Shown here piece by piece: positions 1-9,401 of a DNA stretch of 64,000 nt (the first letter of the stretch is position 1; each line of letters starts with the position of its first letter). The notes under the pieces are model-generated. The model saw only the letters and a list, made by a program, of their open reading frames with translations. It searched no databases and was not told the DNA's origin. The position numbers were made by a program, and so were the translations under genes. Source of the DNA: Pseudomonadota bacterium (lineage in GTDB: Bacteria; Pseudomonadota; Gammaproteobacteria; Burkholderiales; Chitinibacteraceae); NCBI GenBank assembly GCA_018261735.1, contig JAGTRM010000011.1, positions 35,585 through 99,584 of the forward strand. Reading direction: 5' to 3'.

Positions 1-609
1 CTTGTCGCCGGCATCGCCCAGCCCCGGAATGATGTAACCCAACTCATTCAGGTGGCTATCCAGCGCAGCAGTCACGATTTCAACATCCGGGTGCAACTCG
101 TTCACCAGCTTCACGCCTTCAGGTGCAGCCACCATCACGATGGCTTTGATCTGCTTGCAGCCATTGCGCTTGAGCATGTCGATCGTCGCCGCCAGCGAGC
201 CGCCGGTGGCCAGCATCGGATCGATGATCAACGCGATACGTTCGTCCAGACGGCCGACGAATTTTTCGAAGTACGGTTCGGGCTGCAGGGTTTCATGGTT
301 GCGCGCAAGGCCCACCACGCTGATCTTGGCCGAGGGCACCAGATCGAGCACGCCGTTGAGCATGCCCAGACCCGCGCGCAGGATCGGCACCACGGTCAGC
401 TTCTTGCCCTTGATCTGGCGCACCTTGACCGGGCCGCACCAGCCCTGGATCTCGACCTCTTCGGTTTCCAGGGTGCGCGTGGCCTCATAAGCCAGCAGGC
501 GCGCCAGCTCTTCAGTCACAATCCGGAATTTGTTGGTACTGACATCCGATTCGCGCAGCAAAGACAGCTTGTGCTGCACCAACGGGTGATCGACGACGGT
601 AACTTGCAT
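1..609 (-). CDS. upp: Uracil phosphoribosyltransferase (3' end outside window)
   Basis: Pyrimidine salvage enzyme that converts uracil and PRPP to UMP in the cytosol. The frame opens at an ATG (607-609, complement) with N-terminus [15 protein letters not shown] and stays open to base 1, giving 203 codons. The family is about 208 residues, so only about five C-terminal residues are missing. The PRPP-binding segment is visible as [16 protein letters not shown], and the uracil-binding C-terminus as [13 protein letters not shown]. It lies downstream of the DMT-family gene on the same strand with an 89-nt gap, so it may be cotranscribed or have its own promoter. Identification is firm. Confidence 0.96.
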   Translation of the reverse strand, partial: MQVTVVDHPLVQHKLSLLRESDVSTNKFRIVTEELARLLAYEATRTLETEEVEIQGWCGPVKVRQIKGKKLTVVPILRAGLGMLNGVLDLVPSAKISVVGLARNHETLQPEPYFEKFVGRLDERIALIIDPMLATGGSLAATIDMLKRNGCKQIKAIVMVAAPEGVKLVNELHPDVEIVTAALDSHLNELGYIIPGLGDAGDK

Positions 610-698
610 GGCGGCACCTATTAATAAGCAAACCGCTCGATTCTAGACGATTACGGTTTCCGCGCCATTGCGGCTTCCGCCAATCCGGCCGGCCGAAC

Positions 699-1043
699 TC
701 AGCGAAACATGAAATAGACCGCACCCACCATGCAGCAACCGGCCCACAAAAAATCCCACTTGAACGGCTGCCCCATATAGAACATGGCGAACGGAATGAA
801 CACCGACAAGGTGATCACTTCCTGGATGATTTTGAGCTGGGCCAGCGTAAAGGTGCCAAAGCCGATGCGGTTGGCCGGCACCTGCAACAGGTATTCGAAC
901 AGCGCCACACCCCAGCTGACGAGCGCGGCCAGCAACCAAGGCTTGCTCTGTGCATGTTTGAGATGGCCGTACCAGGCGAAGGTCATGAATACGTTGGACG
1001 CTATCAGCAGGGGGACGGTAAACCAGGCGGGCGAGAATTGCAT
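699..1043 (-). CDS. DMT-family (DUF486) small membrane protein
   Basis: A 114-residue integral membrane protein with about four hydrophobic helices, of the DUF486/DMT_6 type. Typical family stretches are FMTFAWYGHLKH near residue 20 and FEYLLQVPANRIGFGTFTLA followed by LKIIQEVIT mid-protein. Function is unknown; the family is placed with drug/metabolite transporters by topology only. The start MQFSPAWF is chosen because the longer open frame upstream overlaps the oppositely oriented TPR gene and its extension is not family-like. It precedes upp on the same strand. Confidence 0.85.
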   Translation of the reverse strand: MQFSPAWFTVPLLIASNVFMTFAWYGHLKHAQSKPWLLAALVSWGVALFEYLLQVPANRIGFGTFTLAQLKIIQEVITLSVFIPFAMFYMGQPFKWDFLWAGCCMVGAVYFMFR

Positions 1044-1119
1044 GGGACACGGCTCGGGTGCTTTGTTAGAATCGCGGCATTCTAGCCGTTGAAACACATC
1101 GAATACACGGAAATACTCC

Positions 1120-2169
1120 ATGTTCATCCGCCGCATCCTGTTCACCTTTTCCCTGCTGGGATGTCTGTCCGCTTTTGCAGGCGAGGTAGAGGATATCCAG
1201 CAACTGCTCAAGACTCGGCAGCTGCCGCAAGCACTGGAACGCGCCGATAAATTCATCGCGGCCAATCCCAAGGATGCCCAGGCCCGCTTCCTGAAAGGCA
1301 TTATCCAGACCGAGATGGGCCAGCCAGCCGAAGCGATCAAGACTTTTTCCGCCCTGGCCTCGGATTACCCACAACTGCCGGAACCCTACAACAACCTCGC
1401 AGTGCTCTTCGCTCAGCAAAACCAGCTCGACAAGGCACGCGCGGCGCTGACGATGGCGATCCAGACCAACCCGTCCTACGCCATCGCCCATGAGAATCTC
1501 GGCGATCTGTACGCCCGGATGGCTTCCCAGTCCTACGACAAGGCCCTGCAACTGGAAAGCGGCAACCCCAAGGTTCAAACCAAGCTGACGCTGGTGCGCG
1601 AACTCTTCAGCAAAACACCGCAAATCGCCAGCGCCAAGCAGGTTGCACCGGCGGCCAAGCCGGTCGCCGCACCAGCACCGCAAGCAGCGCCATCCGCCAA
1701 ACCTGCGGTTACAGCCACGCCGCCACAAGCAGCCCCTGTCGTGCCGCAACCCGCCAAGCAGGTAGCCTCCGCACCACCCGCGTCGCAGAGCAAACCGGCT
1801 CCCGCCCAGGCAGATGGCCGCGACGCGGAGAAACAAAAGATTGCAGCGGCCGTGACCGCTTGGGCGGAAGCCTGGTCGCGCAAGAACGCGAATGGCTATC
1901 TCGCCGCCTATGAACGCGATTTCCGCGCGCCCGGCGGCCAGAAGTATGCCGATTGGGCCAAGGAGCGGCGCGAACGCATTGCCGCGCCCAAGTCGATCGA
2001 GGTCAAACTGTCCGACATCAAGGTGGACATGACCGGCGACAGCGCCGCCAAGGTACGTTTCCGCCAGAGCTATCGCTCGGATCGTCTTTCCAGCACCACC
2101 AGCAAGACCCTGCTGATGCAAAAATCGGGCGGCCGCTGGCTGATCCATGAAGAACGCACCGGCGGTTAA
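1120..2169 (+). CDS. Secreted TPR protein with C-terminal NTF2-like domain
   Basis: A 349-residue protein with an N-terminal signal peptide (about residues 1-20, ending SAFA-G). TPR repeats span about residues 22-150 (for example ADKFIAANPKDAQARFLKG and YNNLAVLFAQQNQLDKARAA). A low-complexity Ala/Pro/Lys/Gln linker covers about 165-240, and a roughly 110-residue NTF2-like domain closes the protein. That last domain is clearly related to the C-terminus of the L,D-transpeptidase encoded 14 nt downstream, so the two are probably cotranscribed and act together in the periplasm, perhaps in cell-wall work. The molecular role is not known. The Ala/Pro linker suggests a tether across the periplasm. 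Confidence 0.85.
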   Translation: MFIRRILFTFSLLGCLSAFAGEVEDIQQLLKTRQLPQALERADKFIAANPKDAQARFLKGIIQTEMGQPAEAIKTFSALASDYPQLPEPYNNLAVLFAQQNQLDKARAALTMAIQTNPSYAIAHENLGDLYARMASQSYDKALQLESGNPKVQTKLTLVRELFSKTPQIASAKQVAPAAKPVAAPAPQAAPSAKPAVTATPPQAAPVVPQPAKQVASAPPASQSKPAPAQADGRDAEKQKIAAAVTAWAEAWSRKNANGYLAAYERDFRAPGGQKYADWAKERRERIAAPKSIEVKLSDIKVDMTGDSAAKVRFRQSYRSDRLSSTTSKTLLMQKSGGRWLIHEERTGG

Positions 2170-2183
2170 GGATTGATTGCTTG

Positions 2184-3458
2184 ATGTTCCATCACCCTGT
2201 CTGGCTCAAACGCGCCCTCGTCTTTACACTGCTGCTGGCCATCGCGCCTGCCGCCCAGCCCATTATCGACTCGGCCCCGCACAAGCCGCGACCGCGCAGC
2301 GAAACGGCCGGCATTGCTGCACAAGGCACGCCGGAAGAAATGATTGTGGCCGCCATCGATGCGATCCGCGCCGGGCGCAGCAAGGACGCCCTGGCAACGG
2401 TCGATCGCCTGCTGGAAGTGGAGCCCAATTACCGCCTTGCCCACCTGCTGCGCGCCGATCTTTACGCCATGCGCGCCATGCCGCTCTCGACCATCGGCGG
2501 TGGCGCCCTTGCGCCGGCAGATCGCCTGGAGGATTTGCGCCGGGAAGCACTGGTGCGCATCAAGCGCCACCTTGCCCCTCCGCCTGCCCAGACCTTGCCG
2601 GCCAACCTGCTGACGTTCGGTCCGCAACAGAAATACGCCATCCTGGTCGACGTTTCGGCCGCACGGCTGTTCCTGTTCGAGAACCATCAGGGTGTGCCCA
2701 GGCTGGTCACCGACAATTACATCACCATCGGCAAGCTCGGCGCGCAAAAGCAACGCGAAGGCGACCAACGCACACCGATCGGCGTGTACTTCGTTACGGG
2801 CAATATGCCGCGCAGCCAGCTCGACAAGACCTATGGTGCGCAGGCCGATCTCTACGGCGTGGGCGCCTGGCCAATTTCATATCCGAACGAATTGGACCGG
2901 CGCGAAGGACGCACCGGGCATGGCATCTGGCTGCACGGCAGCCCGGCCCAGACTTATGCCCGTCCGCCGCAGGCCTCCAACGGCTGCGTGGTACTGACCA
3001 ATCCGGAAATGCAAAAGATCGCCGCCTATCTGCAGATCGGCGTCACGCCTGTCGTCATCACCGAGCGCATCGACTGGGTATCGCAGGCCGAATGGAAAAC
3101 CAGGCAAGGGCAAGTCTTGGCGCAGATCAACAACTGGCGCAGCGCCTGGGAAAGCCTGGACACTCAGCGTTACCTCGGCTTCTACGGCCAGCAGTTCAAA
3201 AGCGAAGAAGGCCAGGACATCCAGAACTGGAAACGCCAGAAAATGTCGGTCAACAGCAGCAAGCAATGGAGCCAGGTCAAGCTGGATGACCTGAGCATTT
3301 TCTCGACCGGCGGGGCGAATCCCATGCTTGTCAGCAGTTTCTCGCAGGAATACAAGAGCAACAACCTCAGCAACCGCATGAAAAAACGCCTGTACTGGAA
3401 ACAGGAAAACGGCAACTGGCGGATTGTCTGGGAAGGCACAGCCAACGCAGGAGCCTAA
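2184..3458 (+). CDS. L,D-transpeptidase (YkuD) with C-terminal NTF2-like domain
   Basis: A periplasmic peptidoglycan-modifying transpeptidase of 424 residues. A hydrophobic N-terminus (about 10-25) is the signal or anchor, a TPR-like helical segment follows (about 50-130), then the YkuD domain (about 149-293). The catalytic signature reads GIWLHGSPA then SNGCVVL, with H251 and catalytic C268; the usual SHGC is SNGC here. The last 110 residues form an NTF2-like domain shared with the upstream TPR protein. A TTG lies one codon upstream, but the ATG at 2184 is preferred. Known family members form 3-3 crosslinks or attach lipoproteins; which applies here cannot be told from sequence. Confidence 0.9.
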   Translation: MFHHPVWLKRALVFTLLLAIAPAAQPIIDSAPHKPRPRSETAGIAAQGTPEEMIVAAIDAIRAGRSKDALATVDRLLEVEPNYRLAHLLRADLYAMRAMPLSTIGGGALAPADRLEDLRREALVRIKRHLAPPPAQTLPANLLTFGPQQKYAILVDVSAARLFLFENHQGVPRLVTDNYITIGKLGAQKQREGDQRTPIGVYFVTGNMPRSQLDKTYGAQADLYGVGAWPISYPNELDRREGRTGHGIWLHGSPAQTYARPPQASNGCVVLTNPEMQKIAAYLQIGVTPVVITERIDWVSQAEWKTRQGQVLAQINNWRSAWESLDTQRYLGFYGQQFKSEEGQDIQNWKRQKMSVNSSKQWSQVKLDDLSIFSTGGANPMLVSSFSQEYKSNNLSNRMKKRLYWKQENGNWRIVWEGTANAGA

Positions 3459-3490
3459 AGCATTCAGGTTCTGCAGCGCCCCCAATAACA

Positions 3491-3524
3491 AACGGCCCGG
3501 ACGATTTAATCGTCCGGGCCGTTT
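3491..3524. terminator. Bidirectional intrinsic terminator
   Basis: A perfect 14-bp inverted repeat (AACGGCCCGGACGA, 3491-3504, and its complement 3510-3523) with a 5-nt loop and a T-run on the right. It lies between the convergent transpeptidase and EF-hand genes, so it can serve both strands. Confidence 0.85.
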
Positions 3525-3585
3525 TGCTTATGCCGGGAGAGTCCCGAAACACATCACATATTACAAACTGCAGATCCACCCGGCC

Positions 3586-4152
3586 TTACTTGCCGGCAGG
3601 CACAGAAGCCGGTGTGCGCCAACCACCTCGTGGACCATGGCCATCGCGCATCATGCCGCCCTTCTGACCGCGCATGGTTTGACGCTCTTCCGCGCTGATC
3701 TTGCCGTCCTTGTTGGCATCCAGCAGGTTGAAATGGTCTTCCGCCCACTTCATATGCTCTGCCTTGGTCACTTCCGCCGGCATCGAGGCACCCGGCCCCA
3801 TGCCGCGCCCTCCGCGCCGGGCGGTGCGCTCACTCGCAGTGATCTTGCCATCCTTGTTGGCATCAAGCTGATTGAAGCGCTCTTCCGCCCATTTCATATG
3901 CTCTGCCTTGGTCACTTCCGCCGGCATCGAAGCGCCCGGCCCCATGCCGCGACCAGGGCGCCGGGCGGCACGTTCTTCGGCGGTGATCTTGCCGTCCTTG
4001 TTGGTATCCATGGTGTTGAACTGCTCTTCCGCAAATTTCATGTGCTGCTCTTTGGTCATGTCGCCCTGCGGGGCGCGTGGACCTACGGCAATGGCGGGAT
4101 AGGCAAGCGCCAAACCGGCAGTCAACAGCAGGCTTTTCATCAGGGTATTCAT
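3586..4152 (-). CDS. Secreted triple EF-hand protein
   Basis: A 188-residue exported protein. A signal peptide ends near residue 22 (AYPAIA). Three canonical calcium loops of the form D-x-N-K-D-G-K-I-(T/S)-x-x-E lie at residues 49-60, 97-108 and 145-156, each followed by an Arg-rich stretch. The loops sit in 48-residue modules that repeat nearly exactly at DNA level (144-bp period), a recent internal amplification. All coordinating positions are intact, so calcium binding in the periplasm is likely. The biological role is unknown. A strong AAAGGAG ribosome binding site precedes the start. The C-terminus is Gly/Arg/Pro rich. Confidence 0.88.
   Translation of the reverse strand: MNTLMKSLLLTAGLALAYPAIAVGPRAPQGDMTKEQHMKFAEEQFNTMDTNKDGKITAEERAARRPGRGMGPGASMPAEVTKAEHMKWAEERFNQLDANKDGKITASERTARRGGRGMGPGASMPAEVTKAEHMKWAEDHFNLLDANKDGKISAEERQTMRGQKGGMMRDGHGPRGGWRTPASVPAGK
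3697..4128 (-). repeat. 144-bp tandem repeat inside the EF-hand gene
   Basis: Three successive units start at 3697, 3841 and 3985 (each GATCTTGCC on the plus strand). The first two are the most alike, including the segment encoding GASMPAEVTKAEHMKWAE. The period is 144 nt, 48 codons, so copy-number change would keep the frame. Confidence 0.8.
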
Positions 4153-4274
4153 CGTGGTACTCCTTTACAATCCAGGGTTTTGAATCTTTAACGTTTATCG
4201 CGCGATTGAGCCATTAACGGCCAATGGCTTTGCGCGGTTGACATGCCCTTTGGATTTTCTTGAAAGGAACGACC

Positions 4275-4586
4275 ATGGCTTTTGCCGAAACCCTTGCCAC
4301 CCTGCCCGCCATCGACCACCTTGCAGCCATCGAATTGCTGGCCGGGGCACACATTGCCGGCCGCATCGAAAACAAACCGGGCCAGGCGGGCAGTGTGCGG
4401 GTCTACCACGCGCTATATCAGGAATTCGGCGCAATTGATGCGCGTGCGGCAGACAAAGGGCTGCGCCTGTATGGCGAGCATACCGCCGATGCCGTGGCCA
4501 ACCCCGGCAAGCATCCCAACATCGACCGCCTGCTTGCCCTGGCTGCCGGCGGCGAACCGCTGGCGGTGCGTCTGATCAACGCCTGA
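4275..4586 (+). CDS. DUF2322 family protein
   Basis: A 103-residue soluble protein, N-terminus MAFAETLATLPAIDHLAAIE, with the family-typical stretches GRIENKPGQAGSVRVYHAL and NPGKHPNIDRLLALAAGG. The family is a conserved small protein of unknown function in proteobacteria. The ATG at 4275 with an AAGGA site 7 nt before it is preferred over the TTG at 4260. It stands alone with its own terminator downstream. Confidence 0.8.
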   Translation: MAFAETLATLPAIDHLAAIELLAGAHIAGRIENKPGQAGSVRVYHALYQEFGAIDARAADKGLRLYGEHTADAVANPGKHPNIDRLLALAAGGEPLAVRLINA

Positions 4587-4600
4587 TCGTTGCGCGCATA

Positions 4601-4631
4601 AAAAAACCGTCTGCCAGGCAGACGGTTTTTT
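4601..4631. terminator. Bidirectional intrinsic terminator
   Basis: A 13-bp stem AAAAAACCGTCTG paired with CAGACGGTTTTTT around a 5-nt loop. The A-run and T-run flank it, so it can stop the DUF2322 gene (+) and the OmpA-type gene (-), which converge here. Confidence 0.88.
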
Positions 4632-4652
4632 TCGGGCGGTTGAAACCAGGCA

Positions 4653-5321
4653 TTACTTCCCGACAACGGGTTCCAGCAGCAACTCGACCCGGCGATTGCG
4701 GGCACGTCCGGCTTCGCTGCCGTTGTCAGCCACCGGCATCTTTTCGCCGCGACCCAATGCCGTCAAACGCTGGGGAGCCACCTTGTTGGCTTGAAGGTAT
4801 TCATCCACGGCCACAGCGCGTCTTTCCGACAAGGTCTGGTTCACCTGATCCGAACCCTGGCTATCGGTATGCCCTTCGATGGTGATCGTGGTCTTGCCGT
4901 ATTTGTTCACCACATCGGCAATCTTGTTGAGCGTCGGGTGAAACCCCGTTTTCACCACGGCGGAATTGCTGTCAAACGCCGTTGCCGCCGTCATCACCAC
5001 CTTGATCGAATTATCGGCGCGCTTGTCGATGGAAATCGCACCGCGCGCCACTTCGGGCGCCAGCTGTTTTTGCAGATCTTTGGCCTGGCTGTCCATATAG
5101 GCGCCGACCGCGCCGCCGGCAAGGCCGCCACCGATCGCGCCGATCAGGGCACCGCGTCCGCGCTTATTGTGATCGATCGCAGCACCTGCAGCCGCACCAC
5201 CCAGTACGCCGATAATCGCGCCCTTCTCGGTATTGGTCATGGATCGGGAATTGCCGAACTCGTCTGTCGCGCAGCCCGCTAGGAAGCTGGCCATCAGGGA
5301 AACAATCAGGATTTTTTTCAT
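4653..5321 (-). CDS. OmpA-family lipoprotein (YiaD/Pal-like)
   Basis: A 222-residue outer-membrane lipoprotein. A type II signal peptide ends in the lipobox LAGC at residues 14-17. A glycine-zipper segment (IIGVLGGAAAGAAIDH and LIGAIGGGLAGGAVGA) covers about 36-76. A C-terminal OmpA domain (about 105-218) carries the peptidoglycan-binding motif TIEGHTDSQGSDQVNQTLSE and ends with RARNRRVELLL. The family tethers the outer membrane to peptidoglycan. YiaD is the closest domain match I recognise; orthology is not proven. Monocistronic. Confidence 0.9.
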   Translation of the reverse strand: MKKILIVSLMASFLAGCATDEFGNSRSMTNTEKGAIIGVLGGAAAGAAIDHNKRGRGALIGAIGGGLAGGAVGAYMDSQAKDLQKQLAPEVARGAISIDKRADNSIKVVMTAATAFDSNSAVVKTGFHPTLNKIADVVNKYGKTTITIEGHTDSQGSDQVNQTLSERRAVAVDEYLQANKVAPQRLTALGRGEKMPVADNGSEAGRARNRRVELLLEPVVGK

Positions 5322-5530
5322 GGTTTAGGTATCTCCAAAAATGCGGGGCGGATTGTTGCCTGAATCACTTCCTGCCACAAGTGAATTGTTTCACACCGGG
5401 TTCGCACAATAGCGCCACGGCCAGTTTTCGCATGACAACACAGGAAACCAGGAAAAGAACCAACGGGACCGGGTACCACCAAGCCCGGCGCAAGCTGGCT
5501 TGGTGTAGAATCCGAGCATCAATTTCATAA

Positions 5531-6832
<1,302 letters not shown>

Positions 6833-6848
6833 TCCGGCGAAGACCGAC

Positions 6849-6880
6849 AAAAAAGCGCATCCTGGGGATGCGCTTTTTTG
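6849..6880 (+). terminator. Intrinsic terminator of serS
   Basis: The stem AAAAAAGCGCATCC pairs with GGATGCGCTTTTTT (6866-6879) around a 3-nt loop, 16 nt after the serS stop. Confidence 0.9.
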
Positions 6881-6962
6881 TTGCATTTGAATTTGGCCCG
6901 GATGCCGAAAAAACGACACCCTCAACTATACCTTACAAGACATAAATCGTAAAAACTCCACG

Positions 6963-6991
6963 TTGACCCTGTAGTGGCACGTCTCCATACT
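6963..6991 (+). promoter_or_regulatory. Candidate sigma-70 promoter for the pyrophosphatase gene
   Basis: TTGACC (6963-6968), 17-nt spacer, CATACT (6986-6991). It lies in the 311-nt gap between serS and the pyrophosphatase gene, which holds no other gene and would give a leader of about 145 nt. The -10 box is weak, so this is tentative. Confidence 0.4.
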
Positions 6992-7143
6992 ACCGAACCG
7001 AAAAATTGCACCCACAGCAGCCCGACGGCATGGATCAAACAGCCCCGTCCGGAGTACGCTGATTCACAAAATCGACCCCACAGAGGGGCAATGGCCAGGA
7101 ATTCCTTTCACGCTATCACCGCGCTGGCCACTGAGGAGAGAGA

Positions 7144-8790
7144 ATGTCAGAGATCATCGTCATCGGTCACAGGAACCCCGACACCGATTCGGCCTGCGCC
7201 GCCTGGAGTTATGCGCGCTTCAAGAACACCATCGATCCCGAACACCGTTACCGGGCAGCCGTATGCGGCCCCTTGGGCAACCAGGCCAAGTTCGTGTTTT
7301 CCAATGCCGGCGTCGAACCGCCTGCCTACGTGAAGGATGTGCAGCCGCGCGTGCTCGACATTGCCGAGATGGACGGCCTGCAGCTCGACAGCAACGATCC
7401 GCTGCTGATGGCCTTCGAGGATCTGGAAGAACACACCATCTCGGTCGTGCCGGTCTTCAATGGGGAAGACAACTTCGCCGGCATCATCGGCATCCATGAA
7501 ATGACCCACCACTTCGTGGAAGGCAGCCTGACATCCCGTCCGCTGTTGACCTTTCGCGCAGAAAATATCCAGAAAGTGCTGCCGGGCCGTTTCCTGAAGC
7601 GGGGGGCCCAGGAGGAATTCAGCGCTCCGATCATGATCGGGGCCATGAGCTTTGAAACCTCGGTGAAGCGACTCAAGGCGCTTGAATCCAGCAAGCCGAT
7701 CCTCGTGGTCGGCCACCGGCCGGAACTGATCTACCACGCGGTGAACCATCAGGTACCTGCCATCATCCTGACCGGATTCGAGAGCGGCGATGAAGTACCG
7801 TATATGGATTTCTCGGGGTTTGAAGGCACGGTCTATATCTCGGAATGCGATACCGCGGAAACCATCCGGCTATTGCGCCTGTCCGTGCCGGTCAAGCAGA
7901 TCATGGATACCAGCCCGTTGTGCCTGGATCATGACGAGCTCTTTGATACGGCCAAGAAAACGCTGTTCAACTCCGAATACCGGGGGCTGCCGGTGCTGCG
8001 CGACGGCCGCTACGCCGGCATGGTCAACCGGGCCAGCTTCATTGAAAAACCGCGTCGCAAACTGATTTTGGTCGATCACAACGAACTGTCCCAAGCGATT
8101 CTGGGCGCCGACGATGCCGAAATCTGCGAGATCATCGACCATCACCGCATGGGCGCGGAAAAGACCAGCGCGCCGATCTACATCTATTCCAAGCCGATTG
8201 GATCGACCTGCTCGATTGTCTACGCCCATTACCGCATGGCCGGGGTGGAACCCGACCGGCTCACCGCGCTGCTGATGCTCTCCGGCTTGCTGTCGGACAC
8301 CATGCTGCTGCGCTCGCCGACCACCACGCCCGAAGACCGCATGTACGCCACCGAGCTATCCCGGCTCGCAGAGGTCGATCTGCAGGAATACGGCACCTTG
8401 ATGCTGTCGCGCATGGCCAGCCTGAAAAATGCCGACCCGCAGCAGATGGTGTCCGCCGATTTCAAGGAATATACCGAGAACGGTCTGTCAGTGGGCGTGG
8501 GCCAGGTCGAAGTCAATACGCTGGCCGATATCGACGAAGTCAAAGCCAAGATCCTTGCCAGCCTCAACAGCATCCGCAAGGATCGCCATCTGTCCTGGGC
8601 CATGCTGCTGGTCACCGACATCATCAAGGAACACAGCATCCTGCTTTGCACGCCCTGGCCCGCCGCCGAAAAGGAATTGCCCTACAAGCGGCTGGAAGAC
8701 AACATGTTCGACTTGCCCACGGTGCTTTCGCGCAAGAAACAGCTCTTGCCGCAAATCCTCCAGATTCTGGAAGTGCTTCGCAAAGGCTGA
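7144..8790 (+). CDS. Manganese-dependent inorganic pyrophosphatase with CBS and DRTGG domains
   Basis: A 548-residue family II (DHH) pyrophosphatase that hydrolyses PPi to phosphate. The metal-binding N-terminal motif GHRNPDTDS is at residues 8-16, VDHNE at 310-314 and IDHHRMG at 331-337; PIGSTCSIV and a C-terminal DHHA2 domain follow. The core is interrupted by an insert at about residues 65-305 holding a CBS pair and a central DRTGG-like segment. This is the adenine-nucleotide-regulated CBS-PPase layout best known from clostridia. In that class AMP/ADP inhibit and ATP or diadenosine polyphosphates activate. A GGAGAGAG site precedes the start. Betaproteobacteria usually rely on family I Ppa, so acquisition by transfer is possible. 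Confidence 0.92.
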   Translation: MSEIIVIGHRNPDTDSACAAWSYARFKNTIDPEHRYRAAVCGPLGNQAKFVFSNAGVEPPAYVKDVQPRVLDIAEMDGLQLDSNDPLLMAFEDLEEHTISVVPVFNGEDNFAGIIGIHEMTHHFVEGSLTSRPLLTFRAENIQKVLPGRFLKRGAQEEFSAPIMIGAMSFETSVKRLKALESSKPILVVGHRPELIYHAVNHQVPAIILTGFESGDEVPYMDFSGFEGTVYISECDTAETIRLLRLSVPVKQIMDTSPLCLDHDELFDTAKKTLFNSEYRGLPVLRDGRYAGMVNRASFIEKPRRKLILVDHNELSQAILGADDAEICEIIDHHRMGAEKTSAPIYIYSKPIGSTCSIVYAHYRMAGVEPDRLTALLMLSGLLSDTMLLRSPTTTPEDRMYATELSRLAEVDLQEYGTLMLSRMASLKNADPQQMVSADFKEYTENGLSVGVGQVEVNTLADIDEVKAKILASLNSIRKDRHLSWAMLLVTDIIKEHSILLCTPWPAAEKELPYKRLEDNMFDLPTVLSRKKQLLPQILQILEVLRKG

Positions 8791-8818
8791 GAAGATTCTG
8801 CATGCATGGAATGCTGAT

Positions 8819-8846
8819 AAAAAGCGCATCGTTCGATGCGCTTTTT
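8819..8846 (+). terminator. Intrinsic terminator of the pyrophosphatase gene
   Basis: AAAAAGCGCATC (8819-8830) pairs with GATGCGCTTTTT (8835-8846) around a 4-nt loop, 28 nt after the stop codon. Confidence 0.88.
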
Positions 8847-8969
8847 ATTGCACGCTCGTCGCATCGGCTTGAATAGGCGATTTTCCAGTCACGCCAAACT
8901 GCGCATTCTTTGCGCTCCCTGCCCTGCTCACCTATAAAAAAAGAGCCCACGAACCCCCATGGATTCCTG

Positions 8970-9401
8970 ATGCCCCTTTCCGCCGCCACCCTCTGGTTGA
9001 TCCTCGCCCTTGTTCTGGCCGGGCTTGAAATGCTCTCCGGCACGTTCTATTTACTGGCACTGGCCATGGGTCTTCTCTGTGGCGCACTGGCCGCATGGAT
9101 CGGTTTTTCCTTTGCGCTGCAAATCAGCGTAGCGGCTATCGTCAGCATCATTGCTGCCATCCTGCTGCGGCGCTGGAAAGCCCAACACCTTCCCCCGGCC
9201 AGTAATGCCTCGCTCGATATCGGCCAGCGGGTTCATGTGCTCGATTGGCAAGCCACGCGCCTGGCACGCGTGCAATACCGCGGCAGCCAATGGGATGCCG
9301 AACTCGCCGAGGGCGCCGAAGGCGGGCACGCCGAATATTTCATCGTCGCCATACGTGGCAGTACGCTCATCCTCCATCAAACCCAACCGGAGCAAAACTG
9401 A
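8970..9401 (+). CDS. NfeD-like membrane protein (YbbJ type)
   Basis: A 143-residue inner-membrane protein. Two or three N-terminal helices (about residues 5-62) are followed by an OB-fold NfeD C-terminal domain (about 75-140, including the stretch DIGQRVHVLDWQATRLARVQ). It overlaps the start of the SPFH gene by one base (TGATG), the conserved ybbJ-qmcA arrangement of membrane-domain quality-control proteins. The upstream 20 codons of open frame are not family-like, so MPLSAATLW is taken as the start. Confidence 0.88.
   Translation: MPLSAATLWLILALVLAGLEMLSGTFYLLALAMGLLCGALAAWIGFSFALQISVAAIVSIIAAILLRRWKAQHLPPASNASLDIGQRVHVLDWQATRLARVQYRGSQWDAELAEGAEGGHAEYFIVAIRGSTLILHQTQPEQN

Noticed and set aside
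6974..7333. 119-codon plus-strand frame upstream of the pyrophosphatase
   Set aside because: It overlaps the pyrophosphatase start in another frame, has no ribosome binding site and no family resemblance.
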